Made by a program: the position numbers and the translations under genes. DNA of 13,930 nt from Actinomycetes bacterium. Its GTDB lineage: Bacteria > Actinomycetota > Acidimicrobiia > Acidimicrobiales > Palsa-688. Shown here piece after piece: positions 6,253 through 13,331 of the stretch. Within the stretch, counting starts at the first letter, position 1; each line of letters starts with the position of its first letter. The notes under the pieces were generated by a model. It saw only the letters and a list, made by a program, of their open reading frames with translations, made no database searches and was not told the origin of the DNA. The stretch lies in the NCBI GenBank assembly GCA_021811865.1, contig JAKAQB010000080.1, positions 1 to 13,930 on the forward strand, given 5' to 3'.

Positions 6253-6999
6253 GTGGCTGATCACAGCGCGATTGAGTGGACCGAGGCTACTTGGAATCCG
6301 ACGACTGGCTGCGACCGAACGTCGCCTGGATGCGATCACTGCTATGCGCTCACGCTAGCGCGAAGACTGAAGGCAATGGGCAACCCCAAGTACCAAGTCG
6401 ACGGTGATCCGCGCACTTCAGGTCCGGGGTTCGGGATCGCGATCCACAAGGACCAGCTCGACTTGCCTAGGCGATGGGCCACGCCGCGGACGATCTTCGT
6501 CAACTCGATGAGCGACCTCTTCCACCCTGCCGTGCCCGACTCGTTCATAGCGGATGTCTTCGCCGTCATAAGCGACACCCCTCGCCATACGTACCAGGTT
6601 CTCACGAAGCGGTCGAGACGACTCGCCGCGCTTGCCAATACGCTCCGCTGGCCCGAGAACCTATGGATGGGCGTGAGCGTCGAAAGTGCTCGGTACACCT
6701 TCCGTATCGGCGACCTTCGAAAGACTCCAGCGGCGACGAAGTTCTTGTCGATCGAGCCACTCCTCGGACCGGTAGGCAAGCTTGATCTTGACGGCGTCCA
6801 ATGGGTCATCGTCGGGGGCGAGTCGGGTTATGGCGCACGTCCCGTCGAGTACGAATGGATAGTTGAGGTGCGGGACCAGTGCGCTGCAGACGGCGTTCCC
6901 TTCTTCTTCAAACAGTGGGGAGGCAGAACCCCGAAGTCCGGCGGAAGGGAACTCGACGGTCGGCATTGGGATGAAATGCCGCGGAGACTGGTCGGCTGA
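6253..6999 (+). CDS. DUF5131 (phage Gp37/Gp68-like) family protein
   Basis: A 248-residue protein close to the usual length of the family. The N-terminus has IEWTEATWNP then the three-cysteine motif C-x6-C-x2-C (Cys20, Cys27, Cys30), which resembles an iron-sulfur or radical-SAM-like ligand set. Later landmarks are FVNSMSDLFHP (about residue 85), YQVLTKRSRR, WMGVSVE, FLSIEPLLGP and VGGESG, with FFKQWGG near the C-terminus. The biochemical function is not established to my knowledge. The GTG start at 6253 follows GGAGG with 7-base spacing. Its stop abuts the next gene's ATG, so the pair is one transcription unit. Base composition looks less GC-rich than the flanking genes, suggesting transfer. 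Confidence 0.9.
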   Translation: MADHSAIEWTEATWNPTTGCDRTSPGCDHCYALTLARRLKAMGNPKYQVDGDPRTSGPGFGIAIHKDQLDLPRRWATPRTIFVNSMSDLFHPAVPDSFIADVFAVISDTPRHTYQVLTKRSRRLAALANTLRWPENLWMGVSVESARYTFRIGDLRKTPAATKFLSIEPLLGPVGKLDLDGVQWVIVGGESGYGARPVEYEWIVEVRDQCAADGVPFFFKQWGGRTPKSGGRELDGRHWDEMPRRLVG

Positions 7000-8076
7000 A
7001 TGGCGGTTCCAAAGGACGTCGTGTGGGACCGCGACCCACACACCGAGGCGAAGCACGACTTGCTGAAGATCTACCTGGATGCCTGGTTCCCGATCATGGC
7101 ATCGAGATGGTTGTCGACTGGGATCTGCTATGTCGACGCCTTCGCCGGACCCGGCGAGTACCGCGACGGCAGCGTGGGGTCGCCGATCATCGCACTGGAT
7201 GCTGCTTGCCGGTCTGACGTCAGTCAGTACCCGACTGAGGTACAGCTGGTCTTCGTCGAGAAGGAGCCCGATCGGTTCGCGCATCTCGAATCGATGGTTG
7301 TAGGTCGGAACCTGGCCCGGCGATGCCATGTGACGAGGAAGCTGGGTGCCTGCGAGGAAGTGCTCCTCCCCGAACTCGATCAGATCAAGGTATCGAAAGG
7401 ACCGGTGTTTGCGAACTTTGACGGCTGGGGTGTGGACACGCCTTTTGAACTCATCAAGTGTGTCGGCCAAGGGAAGCGACCTGAAGTTCTCGTCACGTTT
7501 CACTCGCAGTGGTTCACGCGTTTTGCCGGGCAAGAGGAAGTCGGTGCGGGTGACCGAGTCTTCGGTGATCGCCAATGGCGGGCAGTAGCAGATCTCCCAA
7601 GTCCGATCGAGAAGAGGAGATATCTCGTCGACGAGTATCGTCGGCGCCTCACCGAGGCAGGGTTCCCATATCACCTGACGTTCGAGCTGGTCGACGAAGG
7701 TGGCCATCCGCTCTTCCTCGTGTTCGGGACGACGCAGGAAATCGGCGTGGAGAAGATGAAGGACGCCATGTGGCGAGTGGACACCGTGTCTGGATCGAAG
7801 TTCAGAGACCCTCGCGATCCGAACCAGCTGGCATTCGATCTCTCGGACGGCGACCCGAATCTCACCCTGCTCCTGCAGCAGATCCGGGAGCAACTGGATC
7901 AAGGTCCGAAGACCCTCTTTGAGCTACAGCAGTTTGCCCTTCTCGAGACCGTCTTCAAGAAAGTACACGCGAAGACCGCTGTGGACCGCTTGGAGGCCGA
8001 CGGAAAGGTCACGTGCCGACGCGCTCGGGCCTATGAGCAGTTTATAGTACAGAGAGCTGCAGACTCGCTGTTCTGA
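7000..8076 (+). CDS. tcmP: Three-Cys-motif partner protein TcmP
   Basis: A 358-residue protein recognised as TcmP, which is typically encoded beside a DUF5131 gene, as here. It has DPHTEAKHDLLKIYLDAWFP near the N-terminus. YVDAFAGPGEY (residues 44-54) resembles a SAM-binding motif I, and QLVFVEKEPDRF (about 82-93) fits the acidic residue after strand 2. FANFDGWGVDTPF (about 137-149) is in a motif IV-like position. I infer a Rossmann methyltransferase-like fold with an unknown substrate. The C-terminal 90 residues look like a winged-helix region. The ATG is directly after the upstream TGA. No terminator follows immediately; a stem-loop lies 85 bases downstream. Confidence 0.9.
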   Translation: MAVPKDVVWDRDPHTEAKHDLLKIYLDAWFPIMASRWLSTGICYVDAFAGPGEYRDGSVGSPIIALDAACRSDVSQYPTEVQLVFVEKEPDRFAHLESMVVGRNLARRCHVTRKLGACEEVLLPELDQIKVSKGPVFANFDGWGVDTPFELIKCVGQGKRPEVLVTFHSQWFTRFAGQEEVGAGDRVFGDRQWRAVADLPSPIEKRRYLVDEYRRRLTEAGFPYHLTFELVDEGGHPLFLVFGTTQEIGVEKMKDAMWRVDTVSGSKFRDPRDPNQLAFDLSDGDPNLTLLLQQIREQLDQGPKTLFELQQFALLETVFKKVHAKTAVDRLEADGKVTCRRARAYEQFIVQRAADSLF

Positions 8077-8160
8077 GCGCATGATGATCGAGCGCGTTGG
8101 CGTCGGGCTCGTAACGGAGCAGTCGGCGGTTCGGACTTCACCCCCGCCACCAACGAATCG

Positions 8161-8203
8161 CTGGTCGGCGCGCCTTGTTCCTAAGGCACAGGCGCCTGAC
8201 CAG
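8161..8203 (+). terminator. Stem-loop downstream of tcmP
   Basis: CTGGTC (8161-8166) and GGCGC (8167-8171) pair with GCGCC (8192-8196) and GACCAG (8198-8203), leaving a 20-base loop and one bulged T. There is no U tract, so this could be a terminator or a recombination-site palindrome. Confidence 0.35.
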
Positions 8204-8283
8204 CGTGTTCGCGTCCGGGCCGAGGTCGCAGATCGGGGTTTCTCGGGGCTTTTTCTCGGGACCTACTCAACTTCGCGCACGGT

Positions 8284-8393
8284 GCCCTATGCAGGTGGGC
8301 ACGGGCGCATACGGCGCGTACGCTGCGGCTTCGCGATAGCCGGATTGGCCTGCGAGCGGCCGCATAGGGCGGCACTGGTGCAGCCCTATGCAG
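8284..8393 (+). repeat. GCCCTATGCAG repeats, right side of island
   Basis: GCCCTATGCAG occurs at 8284-8294 and 8383-8393. An inverted GCATAGGGC at 8362-8370 pairs perfectly with 8383-8391 around a 12-base spacer. They resemble the GCCCTACGCA copies left of the island, suggesting one family of sites bracketing the two genes. Confidence 0.45.
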
Positions 8394-8401
8394 TTGCACT
8401 G

Positions 8402-8476
8402 CTCAAGAGGTCGCCGTTGCCAGCACCGTAGCGGTGCTGTTCCGCAGGGGTTCGAGTCCCCTCGGGAGGTCTTGAG
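8402..8476 (+). other. tRNA-like structured segment
   Basis: AGGGG (8446-8450), TTCGAGT (8451-8457) and CCCCT (8458-8462) form a textbook tRNA T-arm. CAGCACCG (8421-8428) and CGGTGCTG (8432-8439) form an 8-bp hairpin with loop TAG. CTCAAGA (8402-8408) pairs with TCTTGAG (8470-8476). Seven bases (CGGGAGG) separate the T-arm from that outer stem, and no D-arm or anticodon arm fits, so this is not a complete tRNA. It may be the 3' part of a tRNA left by integration, or a mimic. Confidence 0.3.
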
Positions 8477-8748
8477 GTGGCATAAGGCGAAACCGTTTGC
8501 CCAGGTAGACGGCGTGACCGTTCAGTTGCCCCGGTCGAACACCGTCACCCGTCTGGGTACGGGCGATCGGTAGCCCCTGTTGGCGGCATGACTTCCTGAG
8601 GCCCCTGACGCGACGCTCGGCCGTGCTGTTCGGTGACGCGGCATTGGCCCGGCAGCGTGCCCAGCGGGGAGGATGAGCGGTCCCTGAACGCGAGGGACCC
8701 CTCCCCGCGGCTCTGTTTGGCAACGAACGCGAGAAGGGGTCCAAGGCG
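8477..8748. other. Non-coding stretch upstream of the DUF6431 gene, with a long hairpin
   Basis: No convincing gene is seen here. The main structure is a strong two-part hairpin: GCGGGGAGG (8664-8672) with CCTCCCCGC (8700-8708), and inside it GGTCCCT (8679-8685) with AGGGACC (8693-8699), leaving a 6-base bulge. It ends 40 bases before the next start codon. It could shield the downstream element from outside transcription, or mark the element's end. Confidence 0.4.
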
Positions 8749-9432
8749 GTGTTGCCACCTGTGGCCATCGTATGGCCCTGCGCGCTGTCCGTCGACGCCT
8801 ACGCGTCGCTCGGCAAGGACGTCGAGGTCCCGCGCCCGGACTGCCCCGACTGCTCGGCGGCGATGATCTTCTGGTCTGGCTACATCCGTCCGCTCCGGGT
8901 GCTCGGAGCCTGCGTGCGCCTCTTCGTGCGCCGGGCGCGCTGTCGCGACTGCACGGTCACCCACGCCCTGCTGCCGGCGTTCGCGCTCTCGAAGCGCCTC
9001 GATGCCGTCGAGACGGTGGGCGAAGCGATCGAGGCCGTGATCGAGGGCCGAAGCGGCGTGCGACCCGTCGCCTCGGCGCTTCGGGTCCCGTACACGACCG
9101 CACGTGGCTGGCTGCGTCGGTTCGTCGAGCGCTCCGGCGAGATCGCGATGTCCTTTGCCGCCCTCGCGATCGATCTCGGTGCTGGCGAGCTGGCGGGATC
9201 ACCGCTCCCCGGCTCACCGGGAGCTGTCGGGGCGCTTCGCCGGGCCTTCGCTGCTGCGTGCGCGCTTCCGGGCTGGGTGCTTGTTGGCGCCTGGCGCTTC
9301 TGTTCGGTCGCAAGCGGCGGGCGGCTGATCGCCGCCAACACCATCTCGCCCTACCTCGTCGTCGGCAGGAGGCGTTTCATGCCTCCTGCCCCATTTCCCC
9401 GTGACGAGGAGGACCGAACAGGTGGAACCTGA
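8749..9432 (+). CDS. DUF6431 zinc-ribbon protein
   Basis: A 227-residue protein of the DUF6431 type, usually found just upstream of a DDE transposase in actinobacterial insertion elements. A four-cysteine ribbon is formed by Cys32, Cys35, Cys65 and Cys68 (CPDC and CRDC). A helix-turn-helix-like segment follows at about 90-125: SGVRPVASALRVPYTTARGW then LRRF. The C-terminal half is Ala- and Gly-rich. It is probably a DNA-binding accessory to transposition (inference). The GTG at 8749 follows AAGGGG at about 9 bases. The gene overlaps the transposase start by 11 bases, implying coupled translation. Confidence 0.75.
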   Translation: MLPPVAIVWPCALSVDAYASLGKDVEVPRPDCPDCSAAMIFWSGYIRPLRVLGACVRLFVRRARCRDCTVTHALLPAFALSKRLDAVETVGEAIEAVIEGRSGVRPVASALRVPYTTARGWLRRFVERSGEIAMSFAALAIDLGAGELAGSPLPGSPGAVGALRRAFAAACALPGWVLVGAWRFCSVASGGRLIAANTISPYLVVGRRRFMPPAPFPRDEEDRTGGT

Positions 9433-9832
9433 CCAGTCCGAGCAGATCGCGATCCACCGCTTCTCGGTGATCGCCGAGGCGACGAACGAGCGCCTCACAA
9501 AGGCCGAGCGCGGCGCGATCGTGCGGGCCATCGCCGAGCGCACCCAGCAGCATCCCGACGGGACGCAGCGCCGCTACTCGCGCTCGAGCATCGACCGGTG
9601 GATCCGGGCGTGGCGCAAGGACGGCCTCGCCGGGCTGCGCCCAGGTCCGCGATCAGACACCGGCGCGGTGCGCGCCCATCCCGAGCTGTTCGCCGAGGCC
9701 TGTGCGCTCCGCCTCGAGCTGCCGACTGTTGAGCGACCGTGTCGCTCAACATCCGTGCCGCTCCAGTCGTGCCTGTCTCGGGTGCTCCTCTTACCGGGCC
9801 AGACGGAGAACCGCGCCGGCAACAGCACCTAG
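9422..9832 (+). pseudogene. DDE transposase, truncated after its N-terminal DNA-binding region
   Basis: The GTG at 9422 lies 9 bases after AGGAGG; an in-frame GTG at 9401 is less likely. About 100 residues look genuine: ERLTKAERGAIVRAIAERTQ, RRYSRSSIDRWIRAWRKDGL, AGLRPGPRSDTGAVR, and HPELFAEACALRLELP. This is the helix-turn-helix front of an IS481- or Mu-like transposase. The match ends near 9724, where a perfect inverted repeat begins, and the remaining residues to the stop at 9832 are unrelated. The whole catalytic domain is missing, so the protein cannot transpose. It overlaps the DUF6431 gene, with which it once formed one element. Confidence 0.7.
9727..9751. repeat. Perfect 11-bp inverted repeat at the transposase breakpoint
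   Basis: TGTTGAGCGAC (9727-9737) and GTCGCTCAACA (9741-9751) flank the 3-base spacer CGT. The TG...CA outer ends look like insertion-sequence termini, and the repeat lies exactly where transposase homology stops. It could be element ends left by an internal deletion, or a terminator without a U tract. Confidence 0.5.
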
Positions 9833-9993
9833 CGCCTCCGGCACCGGGAAGGATCGCCTGCGGGCGGGACGGGGTCACCCAGCTCACCTCACCCAGACGG
9901 TGGGCGCCTTGCTCGCCGCCGTGGACAGCACGTATCGCTCCAGCATCGACCCGAGCGGCCGCGGTGTCGCCGGCGAGAGGGAGCAACGGTCTC
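9752..9993. other. Intergenic stretch, nothing recognised
   Basis: After the transposase homology ends I see no gene, RNA or clear repeat up to the stop of the ribbon-helix-helix gene. Codons continue open to 9832 without recognisable protein. No terminator for the leftward operon is evident. Confidence 0.4.
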
Positions 9994-10203
9994 TCAGGCA
10001 GACGCTGGCAGATTGCGCGGTGGACGCCCGCGGCGTGGCAGGGCACCCGCATCCTTCGGAAGACGCCCCGCTTGACGGAGCGCCTCCCGAAGGAGCACCT
10101 CGATCTGCGCGGTAGTGCTGCGTACCTCATCGGCTGCCCACCGGGCCAGCGCGTCGTAGACGCGCGGATCCATCCGGATGAGGACGTTCTTGCGTTCAGC
10201 CAC
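9994..10203 (-). CDS. Ribbon-helix-helix (Arc/CopG-like) DNA-binding protein
   Basis: A 69-residue protein: MAERKNVLIRMDPRVYDALA (strand and helix A), RWAADEVRSTTAQIEVLLRE (helix B), then a basic Pro-rich tail. This is the pattern of Arc-like ribbon-helix-helix regulators that follow SPFH genes in actinobacteria. The GTG start at 10203 follows GGGAG at about 9-10 bases and lies 18 bases past the SPFH stop, so the two are probably co-transcribed. It may repress the operon through the palindrome at 11182-11193 (inference). Confidence 0.8.
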   Translation of the reverse strand: MAERKNVLIRMDPRVYDALARWAADEVRSTTAQIEVLLREALRQAGRLPKDAGALPRRGRPPRNLPASA

Positions 10204-10221
10204 GGGCAGTCGGCTCCCGGC

Positions 10222-11147
10222 TCACAGATACAACGAGCCGGTGTTGACCATGGGCTGCGTGCCGTGGTGGCTGCAAAGATCGACAAGGAGATTGCTGACC
10301 ATCGTCGCCTTTCGCTCCTCGTCGAGCTCTACCACGTGCTCTCGCTCGAGACGGTCGGGCGCGAGCTCGACCATGCCGACAGCTCTGTCGACGATCTGCT
10401 GACGCGCCGCCACGATGGCGGCGGCCTGCTGGCGCCTCGACATGGCCTGCGCGATCTCGGGCGCGCACGCGACGCGGGCGAGCTGGCGTTCGAGGATGGC
10501 GACGCCAGCCGCTGCAACTCTTCGTTTGACCTCGAAAGAGAGCCGCTCGGAGATCTCGGCAGCATTGGCGCTGAGCGAGGGTTCCCCCTCGTCGACGGGC
10601 TGGAAGCGGTGGTCGGCGACCACCTGACGAAGGGCCATCTCGCACTGAGTCCCGACGAGCTGGGCGACGTCTTCGACCTCGAAGCTCGCGAGCGCAGTGC
10701 CTGTCACTCGCCAGTTGGCGGTAATCGCAACCTCGACCGGTATACCGTCGAGGTCGTTGACCTTCAATGTCGCGCTCTGGTGGGTTCGCAGCCTCGTCGA
10801 GATCCGGTGGCGCGTCGAGCCGGGCCGCACCCGCCACGAGCCCGGTCCTCTTAGGCTCCCGACACAGCTACCGAGGTATTGGACCACGACCGCCTCACCC
10901 GGCGCGACCCTCGTCAATCCTTGAAGACCGACAGCGCCGGCCCCAGGAGCGCGGCGGCGCCGATCCAAAGGCGCACCCGACCGCTTCCGGCGCCGTGGGT
11001 CGAGGAACGAACGGCCAAGGCGAACAGCACAACCCCACCGGCACGGCCAGCCAGGCTGAGGCGTAGGAGCGCGGCTCCGGCAGTGCTGCTCAGCGGCACC
11101 TCGCGAAGCTCGTCGGAGAGCATCCGCGGATTTCCCCCTGGCGCCAT
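10222..11147 (-). pseudogene. SPFH/band 7 membrane protein, apparently frameshifted
   Basis: SPFH proteins scaffold membrane microdomains. The N-terminal frame starts at ATG 11147, after GGAGGG, and has two hydrophobic segments (GGVVLFALAV and WIGAAALLGPALSVF) before a stop at 10914. The SPFH domain lies in the -1 frame: LTRVAPGEAVVVQYLG, TLKVNDLDGIPVEVAITANW, the helical region PEIAQAMSRRQQAAAIVAAR, and the end VNTGSLYL at 10222. The segments join cleanly near 10920. The 926-base span is one base short of whole codons, so a single missing base would restore 308 residues. No clear slippery heptamer is seen. It could be a true mutation or a sequencing error; independent start of the SPFH part at a TTG near 10919 is possible but would lack the membrane anchor. 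Confidence 0.7.
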
Positions 11148-11163
11148 GTAGTCCCTCCAACCC

Positions 11164-11202
11164 TTGACCTGGCACGAGTATAGTGATATCACTTTCGCTG
11201 TG
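11164..11202. promoter_or_regulatory. Divergent promoters with a shared palindromic operator
   Basis: On the plus strand TTGACC (11164-11169), a 17-base spacer and TATCAC (11187-11192) form a promoter. Its expected start is at about 11199-11200, exactly at the GTG of the ABC gene. On the minus strand TATACT (11182-11177) is a good -10 for the SPFH gene. AGTGATATCACT (11182-11193) is a perfect 12-bp palindrome overlapping both -10 elements. A dimeric repressor binding here would control both directions; the ribbon-helix-helix protein is a candidate. Confidence 0.6.
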
Positions 11203-12237
11203 GTGGCGGGCGAGCCGGATACGAGCCCCGCTGGACGGGGCTCGACGAGCACCGGCCAGCAGGAGCGTTCGACTGCACGCCCTCGCACGAGTCCGGATGC
11301 TGCCGCACTTCGCGTCGAGCACCTGACCAAGCGCTTCGGCAGCCGCTTTGCCTTCGATGACGTGTCCTTCGAAGTCGGCTACGGCGAGGTGTTCGGCTTC
11401 CTCGGACCGAACGGGGCAGGTAAGACGACGACCGTGCGGACGCTCGGCACGCTGCTCTCGCCCAGCTCCGGGTCGGCGACGGTGGCAGGGGTCGAGTTGC
11501 GCCCGGAGAACGGACCGGCCATCCGGTCCCGGATCTCGATCATGCCGGAGTCTCCGGGCCTCTACCTGCGCCTCACGGCGGCAGAGAATCTCGAGTGCTT
11601 CGCGCGCCTCTACCGCCTGTCCGATCCGCACGAGCGCATCGCGCACGCGCTGCGGGCGGTAAACCTCACCGAGAGGGCCGACGATCTCTGCCGGTCGCTC
11701 TCCAAGGGCCTTCGCCAGCGGGTGGCGCTGGCGAGAGCGCTGCTCAACGACCCGGCGGTCCTCTTCCTCGACGAGCCCACCTCTGGGCTCGACCCGGTCG
11801 CGACGCGAGAGGTGCACGAGCTCGTCGCGACGCTCAAGGACCGCGGCGTGACCATCTTCTTGACGACCCACCGCCTGGAGGAGGCCGAGCGGCTCTGTGA
11901 CCGCGTCGCCATCCTCAACACGACGCTGCGCCTCGTGGGCCGCCCCGGCGAGCTGCGCGACCAGCTCTTCACGAGGAGCCTCGAGGTCCGGCTGCGTACC
12001 GAGCTTCCCGACCCCGCCCCGGTGTTCGCGAGACTTCCCGGGGTCGAGAGCTGGAAGGCTGAGCCGCCCTCCTCCTACACGTTGACCGTGTCGGATCCCG
12101 ACGCTCTTGCGCCCGAGGTCGCCCGAGCCCTCGTGCGCGCCGGCGCGGACATCTGCTCGATCGGTGAGTCCGGCCACTCCCTCGAAGACGTCTACCTGCA
12201 GCTCGTCGACGAGGACGTGGAGGCGAAGCGGCGATGA
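11200..12237 (+). CDS. ABC transporter ATP-binding protein
   Basis: A 345-residue ATPase energising an exporter-type ABC-2 system. Walker A is GPNGAGKTT (residues 69-77), the signature region is SKGLRQRVALARAL, Walker B is VLFLDEPTSGLD, and the H-loop is LTTHRLEEAERL. The last 90 residues form a divergent accessory domain typical of drug, antibiotic or Na exporters. I chose GTG 11200 because a promoter predicts transcription starting there, giving a leaderless message; GTG 11203 and an upstream TTG at 11164 are alternatives. The first 35 residues are a Ser/Thr/Pro-rich extension before the usual LRVEHLTKRFG start. Its stop overlaps the permease ATG (ATGA). The substrate cannot be told. Confidence 0.9.
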   Translation: MVAGEPDTSPAGRGSTSTGQQERSTARPRTSPDAAALRVEHLTKRFGSRFAFDDVSFEVGYGEVFGFLGPNGAGKTTTVRTLGTLLSPSSGSATVAGVELRPENGPAIRSRISIMPESPGLYLRLTAAENLECFARLYRLSDPHERIAHALRAVNLTERADDLCRSLSKGLRQRVALARALLNDPAVLFLDEPTSGLDPVATREVHELVATLKDRGVTIFLTTHRLEEAERLCDRVAILNTTLRLVGRPGELRDQLFTRSLEVRLRTELPDPAPVFARLPGVESWKAEPPSSYTLTVSDPDALAPEVARALVRAGADICSIGESGHSLEDVYLQLVDEDVEAKRR

Positions 12238-12968
12238 GCTTCAGCTGGGCTCGGATCTGGGCGATCCTGCAAAAGGAGCTGCGCGACTACCGCCGCAACC
12301 GATTCGTCATTGCCACCATGGCAATGCTGCCGGTGATCTTCGTGATCGTGCCGACGATCGAGCTCTTGACCATCAGGGCCTCTGTGAGCAGCGCCAAGCT
12401 CGATACGCGGATCGGGATCGCCCTGCTCTACATGCTCGTCATCCCGGCGATCGTGCCGTCCGTCCTCGCGGCGTACTCCGTCGTCGGCGAGCGCGAGCAA
12501 GGCACCCTCGAGCCCGTCCTCATCACCCCGATCCGCCGCGAGGAGTTCCTCGTCGGAAAGGCCCTGGCGGTGCTCCTCCCCACCCTTGTCATCGCCTACC
12601 TGGTCTTCGGCATCTTCCTCGGCATCGCGGCGGTCGTCGCCCAGCCCGCCGTCTCCGCGGTCATCTTCGAGCGCTCGCATGTGCTCGTGCAGCTGCTCTT
12701 CACGCCGCTGATCGCCGGTTGGTCGATCTGGGTCGGCATCGCCATATCCGCGCGCTCTGGTGACGTGCGCGCCGCCCAGCAGCTCGGCACGTTCGCCAGC
12801 CTTCCCCCGCTCGGCATCGTCGCCTTGATGTCCTTCAACGTGATCACCCCGACGCTCGGGCTCGCCCTCGGGCTCGCAGCCGCCTTGCTGGTCGCCGATG
12901 GTCTCGGATGGAGGGCGGTGTCCGCGATGTTCGACCGGGAGCGGCTCGTCGGTGGCACGCGCAGCTGA
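12234..12968 (+). CDS. ABC-2 type transporter permease
   Basis: A 244-residue membrane protein that forms the translocation path for the preceding ATPase. After a short cytosolic start with ILQKELRDYRRNR come about six hydrophobic segments: roughly 24-44, 62-82, 108-132, 150-172, 188-204 and 206-222. Between the second and third is the loop EREQGTLEPVLITPIRREEF, characteristic of ABC-2 permeases. The ATG overlaps the ATPase stop by four bases, so translation is coupled. A TGA ends the gene at 12968, with no obvious terminator after it. Confidence 0.88.
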   Translation: MSFSWARIWAILQKELRDYRRNRFVIATMAMLPVIFVIVPTIELLTIRASVSSAKLDTRIGIALLYMLVIPAIVPSVLAAYSVVGEREQGTLEPVLITPIRREEFLVGKALAVLLPTLVIAYLVFGIFLGIAAVVAQPAVSAVIFERSHVLVQLLFTPLIAGWSIWVGIAISARSGDVRAAQQLGTFASLPPLGIVALMSFNVITPTLGLALGLAAALLVADGLGWRAVSAMFDRERLVGGTRS

Positions 12969-13025
12969 CCCCCGCGTCGCAACACCGGACGCAGCGCAAT
13001 GACGAGACGGATAAGGAGACATGGG

Positions 13026-13331
13026 TTGTCGGCAACGCTCAAGCTGACGAGGGCAGGAGCCGGAATGGAGCTCCGTCGCGGAGTGTTCGAGATCCTGGTC
13101 GACGGGGAGCACGTCGGTTCCATCGAATGGCACGGCGAGGTGGAGATCCCGGTCGATCCGGGACGCCACAGCCTCCGGCTGCGAGCGGGCAGGCTTGCGA
13201 GTCGACCTCACGCGTTCGACGCTGGCGAGGGAACGGTCGTGTCCTTCCGGTGCCACGGAGCGATGATGTGGCCGCGCTACGTCGCGTCGATGGTCAAGCC
13301 CGACCTCGCCATTTCGCTCCTGCGCGAGTGA
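13026..13331 (+). CDS. Small beta-rich hypothetical protein
   Basis: A 101-residue protein of unknown function. The N-terminal two thirds alternate hydrophobic and polar residues (FEILVDGEHVGSIEWHGEVE, then IPVDPGRHSLRLRAG), like a small PEGA-like beta sandwich. The tail has a hydrophobic patch (MMWPRYVASM). I chose TTG 13026 because AAGGAG (13013-13018) lies 7 bases upstream and the protein then opens as SATLKLTR. An ATG at 12999 would add 9 residues but has no ribosome site. It lies 57 bases after the permease, so it may share the transcript. Confidence 0.65.
   Translation: MSATLKLTRAGAGMELRRGVFEILVDGEHVGSIEWHGEVEIPVDPGRHSLRLRAGRLASRPHAFDAGEGTVVSFRCHGAMMWPRYVASMVKPDLAISLLRE

Noticed and set aside
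6661..7902. 413-codon minus-strand open frame opposite DUF5131 and tcmP
   Set aside because: It is antisense to two confidently recognised genes and spans their junction.
8402..8476. A functional tRNA gene
   Set aside because: Only the T-arm fits. There is no D-arm or anticodon arm, and the outer stem is 7 bases too far from the T-arm.
9739..10854. 371-codon plus-strand open frame
   Set aside because: It is antisense to the ribbon-helix-helix gene and SPFH domain, which have recognisable sequence and ordered gene spacing.
10222..12177. A single 651-residue minus-strand protein covering SPFH and the region beyond
   Set aside because: The part beyond about 10960 is antisense to the ABC ATPase. 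Only the SPFH portion is real, with its anchor in the other frame.
12192..13256. 354-codon minus-strand open frame rich in Asp, Gly, Arg and Glu
   Set aside because: It is the mirror of the permease and small-protein genes and its composition is typical of an antisense frame.
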